Assembly: GCA_013002625.1 (NCBI GenBank)
Contig: JABDJE010000215.1
Span: 1 to 64,000 of the forward strand
Origin: Saprospiraceae bacterium
GTDB taxonomy: Bacteria > Bacteroidota > Bacteroidia > Chitinophagales > Saprospiraceae
DNA: 64,000 bases
Direction: 5' to 3'
Below the pieces are notes generated by a model. That model saw only the letters and a list, made by a program, of their open reading frames with translations, did not search any database and was not told the origin of the DNA. This document shows positions 1 through 10,421 of this stretch, in pieces. A program made the translations under genes and the position numbers. Position 1 is the stretch's first letter. Every line of letters begins with the position of its first letter.

Positions 1-2643
1 GCAATACCCCTTGTTATTGTATGCTTTTTTCAGATCATTATTTTCTTCTGCAATTGGATCCGGAGATTCTGCAATAGCATTATTATAATCAAGAACAATA
101 TTAACAGTGTTCTTTCCTAGAGCAGGAGGTCCAGGGTTAGGAAGTCTAAGAGAAACAGTTGTCGTATGAAACGGTGCTTCTGTCCTAAAGTAAATTGTAT
201 CGAATTGGCGATCCCCATATTCGTGGACCAGGTAATTGTCTATCGAATCTTTAATCCCTGCACCAAGATTGAGTATATCAAAAGAAATAGGAATGTACGG
301 ATTTAACGTACCTACATCACTATTGGCCTCTATACTACTAAAGTCTACGACATAGTCTGGAGCAGGTGCCGTATATAAACGTACAGCCGGATCGCCATGT
401 AGCGTATTCTGTTGATGGAGTGTAATCGTTCGAACATTCAAAGCGTTATATTGATCTTCAAGTACATCTTTGATAACATTTCCTATTGGAACACCATATA
501 GACTATCGCCCACTTCAGAATAAACACCTCTTCCATAATTACCTAATGGTGTAATGAAAGCATTTCCAGAAGAAGCAATAAACGCTATTGCCCCTTTATC
601 CTTTGTAAGAATGAAATTCTCACTTATACCAAATACATTCTCGTGAATATTTCCAGAGAGGCATCCCATGGATAGTAGAATAGGATACCTTCCAGTATTA
701 TTATATTTTGATGGGTCCTCAATCGAAAAGTCAAATGTTCCTGCTGACGAGTGACCAAAGAAAGTCATTATCGACAAGCCTTCATCAATATGGTCAATTA
801 TAGATTGTGATAATGAAGTCTGTACCGGATCAGTTGAGGTTTTCTTATAGGTTGTAACCTTGGCTCCAAAAGCATTGTTCTCAATGATGTTTCTCATTGA
901 TTCAAGATTATTATAAATCTGATCTTGTATCCTTATATCTCCTCCACTGAGGTGAAGAATATTTTTAAACCATTTTCTCTCTTCTATACTTTTTCCAGCA
1001 ACATCGAAAATCTGGTCGTGTTGCTTTGCTTTATCTAAATAGTTTAATACATCTTGAGCATCCCGCGCAGCTAGTCTCCCCACGCCTACATAAGGATATG
1101 AAAAATCACCTTCCGCAAACATCAAGTTATCTGAACCCGGCTTACCCCATGTAGGTACATAGGATGTGAAAAGAGTCTGTTTATTTCTATTGATATACGA
1201 TAATCCTTTACCTACAATGAACACCATTTCAAAATCGGGCCACTGGTCTTTTACATACATGGCAAAATTCTTCACACCAAAACTGTGTCCTTTGATTCCA
1301 TATGAAAAATGATCATAAAGGTCTTCTACATCAACAATTGCCGTTGTATAAGACCCTCCTTCATCAGAAGCTCTGTAATTGGCATATTCTTCAATCGGAT
1401 TGATACCTGGTATCGCATCACTGTTGTTAAGCTGTTTACTGGTTAATATCAGAAACTGCGGATTAAGATCATCCAGTGACTGAAAACTATATTCTTCAAA
1501 TCTTAATGGAGATTTAAACGCCGATTCCGCATTAACCAGCCACAGTTGTGCACTGTCTTGATTGGCCGGCACTAAAAATCGAGCGGTATTATTTTGATAT
1601 TCAGGAGTTGTAATTGTTGCATTTTCAATATCAATCAGATAATTCTGACTGCCACCTGAAAATTCTTCAATCTCAAATAATCTCTCTTGATTAGATGATT
1701 CAATATTAAACTTGAAATAGTCTTGATTGTCTGCATATGTCCATCTTGGATAATTGACTTCTGCATATCCTATGATTACATTATCAGTTGCGTCCCTTCC
1801 ATCTATTTTTAGTTGAGAATTGGTCTTTAAATCAATCAGTTTCATTTCAAATTCGTACTCCTTGATCTTGTTTCCAGCATAGGCGTCTTGAGCAAGAAAT
1901 AAATCATTGAAACTCATTGTGATGAGGTGATTGAATAAGCTGTTAGATCCCGTTCTGAATTTAACTGTTGGTTTTTTTCCGGTGAAAATATAAATGTCTG
2001 ATACAGGAAAGTTCAACCGGTGAGAATTGGTCATTTTATTACCAAAACCTTCTGTAACTATATAACTTGAATATTCAGAATCTGGTTCTTCAGGAGCGCT
2101 GGGTGCCCAGGCCGCATCACTGTAAACAGCACGTTCATTATGCATGTAAAACTCAGTTCGAGCAGGAAGATTCCCACTTAAATCATTGTTGAGTTCCTGA
2201 TATCTGAGATGCGTGCTATTGTTATCCCAACTGAGGTAATAGACACTCTCATCGGTAAACATGCTGTAGTAAGGATTGAGCTGTTCGTTTTCCCAATCTG
2301 AATACATGTGCTTATCCAGCTCACCATCATTGCTTTTGCCATGGAAAATTAAATAATCAGATGTATTCCAACTGCCCTCATTAGTAGTAAAAATTGGAAT
2401 TTCATTGCCGAAATAATGCATCATCAAGTCCCGACCCTGAATTTGATTCAGAGGCACCCCTGCAGATAGCAATTCGTCATAACTTAATTTGTAAATTCCG
2501 TCTTCATCCAAATAGACTTTGATATAGGTTTTCCCTGTCTCAAACCATTCGTTGCCATACAACAATTGACCATTGAAATTCAATTGACTAAAAGCAGTCG
2601 TAACCGAAGAAAGAAGTAGTACCAGGAATGTAAGTTTTCTCAT
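1..2643 (-). CDS. C25-family (gingipain-like) peptidase, PorU/PorU2-type T9SS sortase, 3' end outside window
   Basis: An exported cysteine peptidase of the gingipain family. Members of the PorU type act at the outer membrane, cleaving and attaching cargo of the type IX secretion system. The first residues, MRKLTFLVLLLSSVTTAFSQ, form a clear signal peptide. The catalytic pair is visible: His631 in FFGHSSAGTF and Cys661 in SMGCLSG. A long beta-rich N-terminal region precedes the peptidase domain, and an Ig-like region follows it. The reading frame stays open for 881 codons to base 1, so the C-terminus is missing. The start region (NEWFETGKTYIKVYLDEDG) is more like the PorU2 subgroup than classical PorU, but I cannot separate the two by eye. 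Three T9SS cargo proteins lie elsewhere in the window, which fits the assignment. Confidence 0.85.
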   Translation of the reverse strand, partial: MRKLTFLVLLLSSVTTAFSQLNFNGQLLYGNEWFETGKTYIKVYLDEDGIYKLSYDELLSAGVPLNQIQGRDLMMHYFGNEIPIFTTNEGSWNTSDYLIFHGKSNDGELDKHMYSDWENEQLNPYYSMFTDESVYYLSWDNNSTHLRYQELNNDLSGNLPARTEFYMHNERAVYSDAAWAPSAPEEPDSEYSSYIVTEGFGNKMTNSHRLNFPVSDIYIFTGKKPTVKFRTGSNSLFNHLITMSFNDLFLAQDAYAGNKIKEYEFEMKLIDLKTNSQLKIDGRDATDNVIIGYAEVNYPRWTYADNQDYFKFNIESSNQERLFEIEEFSGGSQNYLIDIENATITTPEYQNNTARFLVPANQDSAQLWLVNAESAFKSPLRFEEYSFQSLDDLNPQFLILTSKQLNNSDAIPGINPIEEYANYRASDEGGSYTTAIVDVEDLYDHFSYGIKGHSFGVKNFAMYVKDQWPDFEMVFIVGKGLSYINRNKQTLFTSYVPTWGKPGSDNLMFAEGDFSYPYVGVGRLAARDAQDVLNYLDKAKQHDQIFDVAGKSIEERKWFKNILHLSGGDIRIQDQIYNNLESMRNIIENNAFGAKVTTYKKTSTDPVQTSLSQSIIDHIDEGLSIMTFFGHSSAGTFDFSIEDPSKYNNTGRYPILLSMGCLSGNIHENVFGISENFILTKDKGAIAFIASSGNAFITPLGNYGRGVYSEVGDSLYGVPIGNVIKDVLEDQYNALNVRTITLHQQNTLHGDPAVRLYTAPAPDYVVDFSSIEANSDVGTLNPYIPISFDILNLGAGIKDSIDNYLVHEYGDRQFDTIYFRTEAPFHTTTVSLRLPNPGPPALGKNTVNIVLDYNNAIAESPDPIAEENNDLKKAYNNKGYC

Positions 2644-2940
2644 TTTCTAATTAATATTAACCAATTTCTAAAAATACATTAAATATTATTATAATATGTA
2701 ATATATTATTAACAAGCCAATTACAAATTAATCAGACTTGTATTATCTAAAGCTAAAAGGGCTAGTTATTAAACAGATCATAAGATACTCCAAATTAAAA
2801 ACAAATTATAGTCCGATTTTAATAGAATAACTGAATTTGGTCTGCTACTTTACATTATCATGTAGGATGACGGCAAATATTCATGGAACCATGCCAAATT
2901 ATCATATAATCTAGTATAAAACACCTGTTAAAAACACAGA
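2644..2940. other. AT-rich divergent intergenic region
   Basis: This 297-bp stretch separates the divergent C25 peptidase and GT2 genes and must hold both promoters. It is very AT-rich. I see no full TAnnTTTG box with a TTG box at the right distance, no RNA gene and no strong hairpin. Confidence 0.5.
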
Positions 2941-4050
2941 ATGGGCCCATCATTTTTGTCTATTATCAACCTGACCATCATTTGTGGCATTTCACTAATG
3001 ATTCAAGTCGTCTATTGGTATGGTGTTTTTAATCGATTAAAAAGGAAAAGCGGTAGGACAATTGATACTTCCAATCCACCCGAAGTGTGCATATTAATCT
3101 GTGTAAAAAATGGCGAAAATGACCTTAAGGAATTGATCCCAGTCATTGCAAAGCAGGATTATTCAAGTTTCAATATTCTTGTGGCCAATGACCACTCTAC
3201 AGATGATACAGAAAAGGCGCTCATATCGCTGCAAAGTGAATTTAAAAATCTAACATATTTTAATGTTAAACAAGAAGCGCCTGGTAAAAAGCAGGCCATC
3301 ATTGAAGCCCTCCCCAAAATTGATTCAGAATGGATTCTGTTTACAGATGTGGATTGCCGCCCGGTATCAGACCAATGGATTAAAGATATGATCCTTGAGG
3401 CCCATCAGGACCATAAGTCTATATGTTTGGCTTACAGTCCCTATCTCCATGATCAATCCCTTCTCTCGAGATGGGTAGCTTTCGAAAATTGGCTTATAGG
3501 TGTTCTATACTTATCCTTTGCAAAAATTGGCAAGCCCTACATGGGCGTCGGTAGAAACATGGCGGTTAGAAAATCAGTATACCTCAAGGAGCATTTACAG
3601 TCTCACCTCCATCTAAACTCTGGTGATGATGATTTAACCTTACAAGCTATATTGAGCAATGATAACTACACAATCCAATTAAAGAACACATCATTTACAT
3701 ATACTACGCCACCTTTGAACTTGAGAGATTATGTGCACCAAAAAAGGCGGCATTACACCACGGCTTCAGAATATGCAACAGAATTAAAAATCGCCTTAAG
3801 TATTTTCCCGGTTAGTCAAATAAGCTTTTATCTCAGTGCTGTTTTTCTACTTTTTAAATTCCCCATGGTAGGTGCATATTTTCTAATTATCCGTTGGCTT
3901 TTGATTTATCCAATTCAAAAAAGACTTCAGGGGATTTTGGAACTCAAATTGGGCTTTATTTGGTTTATAGTTTTTGATATTATACTTGTGGCATTCTATA
4001 CTATCTTTAGCCTCAGTTTTATCCTACCAAAACCTAAAAAATGGGCGTAA
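2941..4050 (+). CDS. Family 2 glycosyltransferase, membrane-bound
   Basis: A processive-type GT2 enzyme that would transfer a sugar from a nucleotide-sugar donor at the cytoplasmic membrane. An N-terminal membrane helix (about residues 5-28) is followed by the GT-A domain. This domain shows VANDHSTDDT, the DxD-like TDVDCRP near residue 137, GDDDL near 229 and QKRRH near 267, matching the D, DxD, D and QxxRW-type motifs. Two or three membrane helices close the protein (about 290-365). It overlaps rsmG by 10 nt, so the two are probably co-translated. The acceptor and product cannot be told from the sequence. Confidence 0.85.
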   Translation: MGPSFLSIINLTIICGISLMIQVVYWYGVFNRLKRKSGRTIDTSNPPEVCILICVKNGENDLKELIPVIAKQDYSSFNILVANDHSTDDTEKALISLQSEFKNLTYFNVKQEAPGKKQAIIEALPKIDSEWILFTDVDCRPVSDQWIKDMILEAHQDHKSICLAYSPYLHDQSLLSRWVAFENWLIGVLYLSFAKIGKPYMGVGRNMAVRKSVYLKEHLQSHLHLNSGDDDLTLQAILSNDNYTIQLKNTSFTYTTPPLNLRDYVHQKRRHYTTASEYATELKIALSIFPVSQISFYLSAVFLLFKFPMVGAYFLIIRWLLIYPIQKRLQGILELKLGFIWFIVFDIILVAFYTIFSLSFILPKPKKWA

Positions 4051-4682
4051 GCTTTGAAAATACCGTTTTGAAATATTTCGATGATCTGTCTGATCAACAG
4101 ATAAACCAATTGCAGGCTTTGGATGGGTTGTATAGGGAATGGAATCAAAAAGTAAATGTCATTTCAAGGAAGGATATTGACAGCTTGTATTTACACCATG
4201 TATTACATAGCCTTAGTATTGCGAAATATCTTCAATTCAAACCCGAAACAACCATACTAGATTTGGGCACTGGGGGCGGGTTCCCTGGTATTCCATTGTC
4301 TATTTTGTTTCCAGAATGTCGATTCCACTTAATAGATGGTAAAGCCAAAAAAATTAAAGTAGTACAGGATATAATTGACCAACTAGGATTAAAAAATGCA
4401 AGCTGTGCACATCAACGTTCGGAGGAACATAAGAATAAATATCATTTTGTACTTGCGCGTGCAGTCACTCATTTTGAAAGGCTGGTCCCCCTCTGTCAAC
4501 ATTTAATATCTAAAACCCATATCAACTATATACCTAATGGTTTAATTGCATTAAAAGGTGGAGATGTTGAAGCAGAAATAAAAACCCTCGGTAAAAACTT
4601 CGACGCTGAAATCATCCCGATTTCAAGATTATATGAAGAAGAATACTTTGATGAAAAATATATCATTTATATTCAGATATAA
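4041..4682 (+). CDS. rsmG: 16S rRNA (guanine527-N7)-methyltransferase RsmG (GidB)
   Basis: SAM-dependent methyltransferase that makes m7G527 in the 16S rRNA. The family signature is clear: the SAM-binding DLGTGGGFPGIPLSILFP near residue 74, LIDGKAKKIKV after it, the ARAV segment, and ALKGG near the C-terminus. At 213 residues it has the usual length. Its start codon lies inside the end of the upstream glycosyltransferase gene (10-nt overlap), and the channel gene follows after 14 nt, so the three likely form one operon. Confidence 0.95.
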   Translation: MGVSFENTVLKYFDDLSDQQINQLQALDGLYREWNQKVNVISRKDIDSLYLHHVLHSLSIAKYLQFKPETTILDLGTGGGFPGIPLSILFPECRFHLIDGKAKKIKVVQDIIDQLGLKNASCAHQRSEEHKNKYHFVLARAVTHFERLVPLCQHLISKTHINYIPNGLIALKGGDVEAEIKTLGKNFDAEIIPISRLYEEEYFDEKYIIYIQI

Positions 4683-4696
4683 TCTTTCGAAGGTCA

Positions 4697-6028
4697 ATGA
4701 ATGAATTTCTAAATTCAACGCTGTTTTATATAGGAGAAAACGAAGTAACACTTGGTCGATTGTTAATCGTCATCGGGCTACTTTCATTGACGGTCTATGT
4801 CTATCGCTTATTTATAAGTAAAATCTTTCCCAACTTAACCAAAGACAATATAGTTTCTTCAAAAGCTATTCGTTCTTTTAGAAGGTCATTGCTGTGGTTG
4901 CTCTTAACGGTCATTGTAGTGCTGACCTTGCGCAGTCTCGCTTTAGATTATACTATTTATCAGCACAACGAATATGCCCTGACATTAAGCACAATCCTTA
5001 AGGTTCTGATATTTTTTCAGGTTGCGCGGGTCCTGGATTGGATTATAGCAAATGTATTTGTACATAGATATTACGTAAAACGTGAAGAAGAAAAGGATGA
5101 TAGCGATTATGTTAACACTTCTCCTGAAGGGATCACGCGGCGTATCATTCAATCCTTGTTCTATACCATTATTGCCCTGTATGTTCTGAATGCATTTAAT
5201 CTGAACTTCAAGCTGTTCGCGTTTACTAAAGGTGACAAACTATATGAGTTTACGCTTTCACAGATAATCATCACCCTGCTCGTCATTATTTTGGCGCGTA
5301 TCCTTGTCTGGGTTATTACACAACTCGTCCTCTATAATGTATACAGAAAAAATAAAATAGAACTTGGTTCTCAGTATGCTATAAATAAGCTGGTGAAATA
5401 TGTAGTCTACGTGATAGCTATTATTACGGCGCTTCAAATCCTGCATATAAATATGACGCTACTGCTTGGTGGTGCCGCTGCGCTATTGGTTGGTGTGGGC
5501 CTTGGTTTGCAACAAACATTCAACGATATCACATCAGGTATAGTTTTATTATTTGAGCGTACCGTTTCAATTGGAGATGTGTTGGAGTTTGAAGGCACGG
5601 TTGGAACAATCAAGAAAATAGGATTACGGTCTTCACTCGTTGAAACAAGGGAAAAGATCAGCCTGGTAGTGCCCAATCACCTTCTTGTAAACAACAATGT
5701 AATCAACTGGACACATTACAATGACAAGATCAGATTCAATGTAAGCGTCGGTGTCGCGTATGGCTCAGATACGGCTTTAGTGAAAAAGATATTAATTGAA
5801 ATAGCGGATGAAAACCCTTATGCACTCAACTACCCTAAACCTTTTATTCGACTGGAAAAATTCGGAGATTCTTCACTAGATTTTAACTTGTACTTCTACT
5901 CAAAGAACTACATGGTAATTGAAGATATCAAAAGTGACATAAGATTAGAAATCGACAGACAGTTTCGGGAACACAACATTAGTATTCCGTTCCCTCAACG
6001 CGATGTTCATGTGATTAAGGATCAGTAA
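4697..6028 (+). CDS. MscS-family mechanosensitive ion channel
   Basis: A small-conductance mechanosensitive channel that would release solutes during osmotic downshift. Hydrophobic helices occupy roughly residues 17-280. The pore-lining helix region is recognisable in the Gly/Ala-rich LLGGAAALLVGVGLGLQQ, followed by the beta-domain motif FERTVSIGDVLEFEG and the conserved LVVPNHLLVNN. The 443-residue length, longer than basic MscS, reflects extra N-terminal membrane helices. The stop codon overlaps the end of convergent hutH by 7 nt. Confidence 0.9.
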   Translation: MNEFLNSTLFYIGENEVTLGRLLIVIGLLSLTVYVYRLFISKIFPNLTKDNIVSSKAIRSFRRSLLWLLLTVIVVLTLRSLALDYTIYQHNEYALTLSTILKVLIFFQVARVLDWIIANVFVHRYYVKREEEKDDSDYVNTSPEGITRRIIQSLFYTIIALYVLNAFNLNFKLFAFTKGDKLYEFTLSQIIITLLVIILARILVWVITQLVLYNVYRKNKIELGSQYAINKLVKYVVYVIAIITALQILHINMTLLLGGAAALLVGVGLGLQQTFNDITSGIVLLFERTVSIGDVLEFEGTVGTIKKIGLRSSLVETREKISLVVPNHLLVNNNVINWTHYNDKIRFNVSVGVAYGSDTALVKKILIEIADENPYALNYPKPFIRLEKFGDSSLDFNLYFYSKNYMVIEDIKSDIRLEIDRQFREHNISIPFPQRDVHVIKDQ

Positions 6029-7515
6029 TCGTTTGCCTTTATAAAATCGATCGTCGTGTGAATATCATCTGACAAAATCCTATCTCCCTGTAATGCACTG
6101 ACCCGACTTCTGTATGCATCATAAATACCTTGAATTGAAGGCGCACTTTTTCTTGGCCGTCTATACTCTAGCGCCTGAGCCGCCGTCATAAGTTCAATGG
6201 CCATCAGTTTGTACAAGTTTTCAACAACCCGATATATCTTGGTTGCGGCATTGGCGGCCATACTTACATGGTCTTCCTGACCTTTGCTAGAGGTTATAGA
6301 ATCTACCGACGCAGGTGTCGATAATTGTTTATTCTGACTAACTATTGAAGCCGCTGTGTATTGAGCTATCATCAGACCGGAGTGTAAGCCTGACCCCTCT
6401 GTCAGAAAATCAGGCAGTTCTCGCTCACCGCCGATGAGTTTAAATACCCGCCTTTCGGATATGCTTCCTAATTCAGACAAAGCAATGGCCAACATATCAA
6501 GCGCCAATGCCAAAGGTTGAGCATGAAAGTTGCCCCCTGAAAGGACTTTATCGCAATCAGCGAAAATATTAGGATTATCCGTTACGGCATTTATTTCATT
6601 TTGAACGGTTGTAGCAACATATTCAATGGCATCTGCACTCGCACCATGAACTTGGGGAATGCACCTAAATGAGTAAGGGTCCTGTACGCTTTTCGTTTTG
6701 CGATTTGCCAGAATGCCACTGTCCTTCAGGAGTGCTCGAATATCTGCGGACACCTGAATCTGTCCCTTGTGTTGTCTTATTGCATGCAGATCTTCGTCAA
6801 ATGGTGCTAAAGAGCATTCGAAGGCTTCGATAGACATCGCCGCTATCAGGTTGGCCCATCTTTGAATTCGCCTTGTGTGATACATAGCCCACACACCATA
6901 AGCCAATGAAAACTGGGTACCATTGATAAGTGCCAATCCTTCTTTAGCGGTTAGTGAAATAGCTTCAATTTGTTTTTCGGAGAATACCTTTGCTGTATCA
7001 ACTGGACCTTCTTGAGTTAAAACAGCGCCTTTCCCCAATAGGCAAAGACTCATGTGGGCCAATGGTGCAAGGTCTCCTGATGCACCCAATGAACCCTGTT
7101 GATAGATTAAGGGAATGATGTCGTAATTATAGAATTGAATGAGCTTTTCAATCAGCTCAATCCGTACGCCGGAATACCCGAATGAAAGGCTTTTGATCTT
7201 AAGTAACAATATTAATTTTGCAATTTCTCTCGGTACATATTCACCTAAGCCTACTGCATGTGATACGATGAGATTATATTGAAGCGTCTCAATCTGATCC
7301 TTGCTGATCTCGACATTACACAGCGATCCGAATCCCGTGTTAACGCCATAAATCAATCTATCGGTTTGATTGAGTTGCGCTTCCAGATAATTGCGTGATA
7401 TTTTAACTGCCCGTTGACTATCTTCCGATAATTGTATTTCAAACGGTTCTTTAAAATAGACAAACAACTCCTCAAGTGTAATCTTGAGAGAAGATATGGT
7501 TACTACCTTAGACAT
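6022..7515 (-). CDS. hutH: Histidine ammonia-lyase
   Basis: Catalyses L-histidine to trans-urocanate plus ammonia, the first step of histidine breakdown. The triad that cyclises to the MIO cofactor is present as Ala145-Ser146-Gly147 in GSLGASGDLAPLAHMSL. Other family blocks seen are NTGFGSL near residue 60 and FHAQPLALALDMLA. The length of 497 residues is usual. No hutU, hutI or hutG lies beside it, so the rest of the pathway must be elsewhere. It converges on the MscS gene with overlapping ends. ClpB lies 47 nt upstream on the same strand. Confidence 0.95.
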   Translation of the reverse strand: MSKVVTISSLKITLEELFVYFKEPFEIQLSEDSQRAVKISRNYLEAQLNQTDRLIYGVNTGFGSLCNVEISKDQIETLQYNLIVSHAVGLGEYVPREIAKLILLLKIKSLSFGYSGVRIELIEKLIQFYNYDIIPLIYQQGSLGASGDLAPLAHMSLCLLGKGAVLTQEGPVDTAKVFSEKQIEAISLTAKEGLALINGTQFSLAYGVWAMYHTRRIQRWANLIAAMSIEAFECSLAPFDEDLHAIRQHKGQIQVSADIRALLKDSGILANRKTKSVQDPYSFRCIPQVHGASADAIEYVATTVQNEINAVTDNPNIFADCDKVLSGGNFHAQPLALALDMLAIALSELGSISERRVFKLIGGERELPDFLTEGSGLHSGLMIAQYTAASIVSQNKQLSTPASVDSITSSKGQEDHVSMAANAATKIYRVVENLYKLMAIELMTAAQALEYRRPRKSAPSIQGIYDAYRSRVSALQGDRILSDDIHTTIDFIKANDY

Positions 7516-7562
7516 CCATACTAATTAGACGTCTAAGGTAAGATTTTTAGTACGCTTAGGAT

Positions 7563-10298
7563 TTAGTTCTCCTTATCTTTTTTGTTGATATCGTCAACGG
7601 CTTTTTTAACATCATCTGCAGCCTTTTGTAGGTCATCTACTTTCTTTTCCTTGCCAGACTTTTTTTGAACTTTTGGCTTATCATTGGATCCTGTAGCCTT
7701 TTCTGTAAAAGTAAAACCCTTACTATCCGTCCCCACATGAATAGTCTCACCTGGACTAAACGATCCCGCCAAAACAAGTTTAGACAATTCGTTAACAATC
7801 TCTCTTTGGATAACACGCTTTAATGGCCGCGCACCAAACTGAGGGTCGTAACCAAGGTCCGCAAGCAGGGTCATGGCTGAATCAGAAAACTCGATTCCCA
7901 TTTCCTGGTTATGAAGATTTTTTCGCACCTTTTTTAATAGAAGAACTGCAATCTTTTTAATTTCTTCTTTTGTCAATGGCGTGAACATGATCTGTTCATC
8001 GATTCTATTCAGGAATTCCGGACGTAAGGAGTCCTTCAACAATTCAAAGACTTCAACTTTTGTGGTTTCAATTACGTCAAGTCTGTGTTTCTCACCTACG
8101 GCTTCAAGGTCTTCAAAGTTCTCTAGAATTATATCTGACCCCATATTGGAGGTCATAATGATGATGGTATTTTTAAAGTTTGCTACACGCCCTTTATTAT
8201 CCGTCAATCTTCCGTCATCGAGGACCTGAAGCAAAATGTTAAACGTATCAGGGTGTGCTTTTTCAATTTCATCCAGAAGTATTATTGAGTAAGGTCTTCT
8301 GCGCACAGCTTCTGTAAGTTGTCCACCCTCATCGTATCCAACATACCCCGGAGGCGCTCCTACCAATCTGGATACAGAATGCTTCTCCTGATATTCACTC
8401 ATATCAATTCTGGTTATAGCCCTTTCATCGTCAAATAAGACATCGGCTAATGTCTTTGCCAGTTCGGTCTTTCCTACACCTGTAGGTCCCAGAAATATAA
8501 ATGAACCAATGGGTTTGTTGGGATCACCCAAGCCCGATCGGGAACGTCTGATCGCATCGGATACAGCAACCACCGCTTCCATTTGGCCAATCAATCTTTG
8601 TCCAATATCATCTTCCAGCTTTAGAAGCTTTTCTTTCTCGCTCTGCATCATTTTACTCACCGGAATACCTGTCCACCGTGACACTACATCGGCTATATCA
8701 TTGGCCGTTACCTCTTCATTCGTAAATCTTGAATCTTCCGATATTTTATCCAGCTTTTCTTCCGCAGCCTTAAGCATCGCCTCTTTTTCCTTTAGTTCTC
8801 CGTATCTGATACGTGCTACCTTTTCAAAATCACTGTCCCTCTCTGCCATCTCAGCTTCATGCTCAAGGTTCTCAACATCCTTTTTAATATTCTGGATATT
8901 GTCCACAATTTCTTTCTCATTCTGCCACCGTGCATTTAAAGATTCCAACTTCTCTTTAGCATTGGCGATTTGCTCTGCGATAAACTTGAGTTTCTTCTCA
9001 TTGTTTTCGCGCTTAACCGCCTCACGTTCAATTTCAAGTTGGCGTACCTTGCGATCCATCTCATCTATCTCTTCCGGCACACTATCCAATTCAAGACGCA
9101 ATTTTGCTGCTGACTCATCGATCAGGTCAATTGCTTTATCGGGAAGTTTTCGCTCGGTGATATATCTATGTGATAATTCTGCAGCGGCTACAAGGGCCTC
9201 GTCCAGAATTTCAATCTTGTGATACATCTCATATTTTTCTTGTATACCTCTAAGGATTGAGATTGTGTCTTCAGTACTTGGCTCATCCACATAGACGGTC
9301 TGAAATCTTCTGACCAATGCTTTATCTTTTTCAAAATACTTTTGATACTCATCCAGGGTTGTGGCTCCTATCGTTCTTAATTCTCCTCTGGCTAAGGCAG
9401 GCTTTAATATATTGGCCGCATCCATGGCTCCGTTTCCGCCGCCTGCTCCAATAAGTGTATGAATCTCGTCTATAAATAAAATTACCTCGCCATTTGAAGC
9501 ATTAACCTCTTTTATTACTGCTTTTAATCTTTCTTCAAATTCTCCTTTATACTTTGCCCCTGCAATCAATGATGCAATATCCAGTGTGAAAATTCTCTTT
9601 GACATAAGATTTTCTGGAACATCCTGTTTTACTATGCGCCAGGCTATACCTTCAACTATAGCTGTCTTACCAACGCCTGCATCTCCAACTAAAATGGGGT
9701 TGTTCTTCTTTCTTCGTGAAAGTATGTGAAGCATCCGTCGGATTTCCTCATCCCTACCAATGATGGGATCAAGTTTTCCTTCTTCTGCACGATCACACAA
9801 GTTGACTGCAAATTTCTTTAAGGCATTGTACTCTCCTTCTGCACTTTGGCTGTCCACTGTACGGCCTTTTCTCAATTCTAAAATTGCCGCCTTTAGGTTT
9901 TTGAGTGAAAGCCCTGAGTCCTTTAGAATTTGTGCTGCTTTATCCTTTCCTGTTACAATCCCGAGAATAATTAATTCGAGAGAAATAAATTCGTCACCAA
10001 ATTCTTTGAGCAATTTTTTAGCTCTGGCCAATGCCTGGTTCGCATCATTGGTCAAATATTGTTTATCCGACCCCTCTACCTTAGGATATTTTTTAATTTC
10101 ATCATCAAGCTGTCGCTTTATTACAGGTAGATTGACATCAAGTTTTTGAAATAAAAACTCTGCCAGTTGTTCATCGGTCTCAATGATTCCGCGCATTAAG
10201 TGCGTGGTATCAACCTGCTGTTGGTCTTGACCACCGGCAATCTGTTGTGCCTTTAAAATCGATTCCTGAGACTTTATGGTAAAATTATCGTACGTCAT
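7563..10298 (-). CDS. clpB: ATP-dependent chaperone ClpB
   Basis: Hexameric AAA+ disaggregase that works with DnaK to rescue aggregated proteins in the cytoplasm. The order is an N-terminal Clp repeat domain, a first AAA module with Walker A GDAGVGKT near residue 203, a coiled-coil middle domain (about 400-530), a second AAA module with GPTGVGKTELAK near 603, and a C-terminal D2-small domain. The 911-residue length exceeds the usual 850-870 because of a Lys/Asp-rich tail of about 45 residues (KKVDDLQKAADDVKKAVDD). This tail looks disordered or amphipathic. The gene stands alone, with about 120 nt between it and rodA. Confidence 0.97.
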   Translation of the reverse strand: MTYDNFTIKSQESILKAQQIAGGQDQQQVDTTHLMRGIIETDEQLAEFLFQKLDVNLPVIKRQLDDEIKKYPKVEGSDKQYLTNDANQALARAKKLLKEFGDEFISLELIILGIVTGKDKAAQILKDSGLSLKNLKAAILELRKGRTVDSQSAEGEYNALKKFAVNLCDRAEEGKLDPIIGRDEEIRRMLHILSRRKKNNPILVGDAGVGKTAIVEGIAWRIVKQDVPENLMSKRIFTLDIASLIAGAKYKGEFEERLKAVIKEVNASNGEVILFIDEIHTLIGAGGGNGAMDAANILKPALARGELRTIGATTLDEYQKYFEKDKALVRRFQTVYVDEPSTEDTISILRGIQEKYEMYHKIEILDEALVAAAELSHRYITERKLPDKAIDLIDESAAKLRLELDSVPEEIDEMDRKVRQLEIEREAVKRENNEKKLKFIAEQIANAKEKLESLNARWQNEKEIVDNIQNIKKDVENLEHEAEMAERDSDFEKVARIRYGELKEKEAMLKAAEEKLDKISEDSRFTNEEVTANDIADVVSRWTGIPVSKMMQSEKEKLLKLEDDIGQRLIGQMEAVVAVSDAIRRSRSGLGDPNKPIGSFIFLGPTGVGKTELAKTLADVLFDDERAITRIDMSEYQEKHSVSRLVGAPPGYVGYDEGGQLTEAVRRRPYSIILLDEIEKAHPDTFNILLQVLDDGRLTDNKGRVANFKNTIIIMTSNMGSDIILENFEDLEAVGEKHRLDVIETTKVEVFELLKDSLRPEFLNRIDEQIMFTPLTKEEIKKIAVLLLKKVRKNLHNQEMGIEFSDSAMTLLADLGYDPQFGARPLKRVIQREIVNELSKLVLAGSFSPGETIHVGTDSKGFTFTEKATGSNDKPKVQKKSGKEKKVDDLQKAADDVKKAVDDINKKDKEN

Positions 10299-10421
10299 AT
10301 TTTGTGTTCTATTTCTTAAATAGCGTCAAATCAGATTCCAAAATAAATAATAGCCTAAATTAAGTCAGCTTGACAGTTTTTTCTATAAGTAACCGACAAA
10401 ATGTCTCTGTTTTCGTACGTA

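Noticed and set aside
8509..9222. 237-codon open frame on + opposite clpB
   Set aside because: It lies wholly antisense to strongly conserved clpB and has a Ser-rich, low-complexity product with no recognisable domain.
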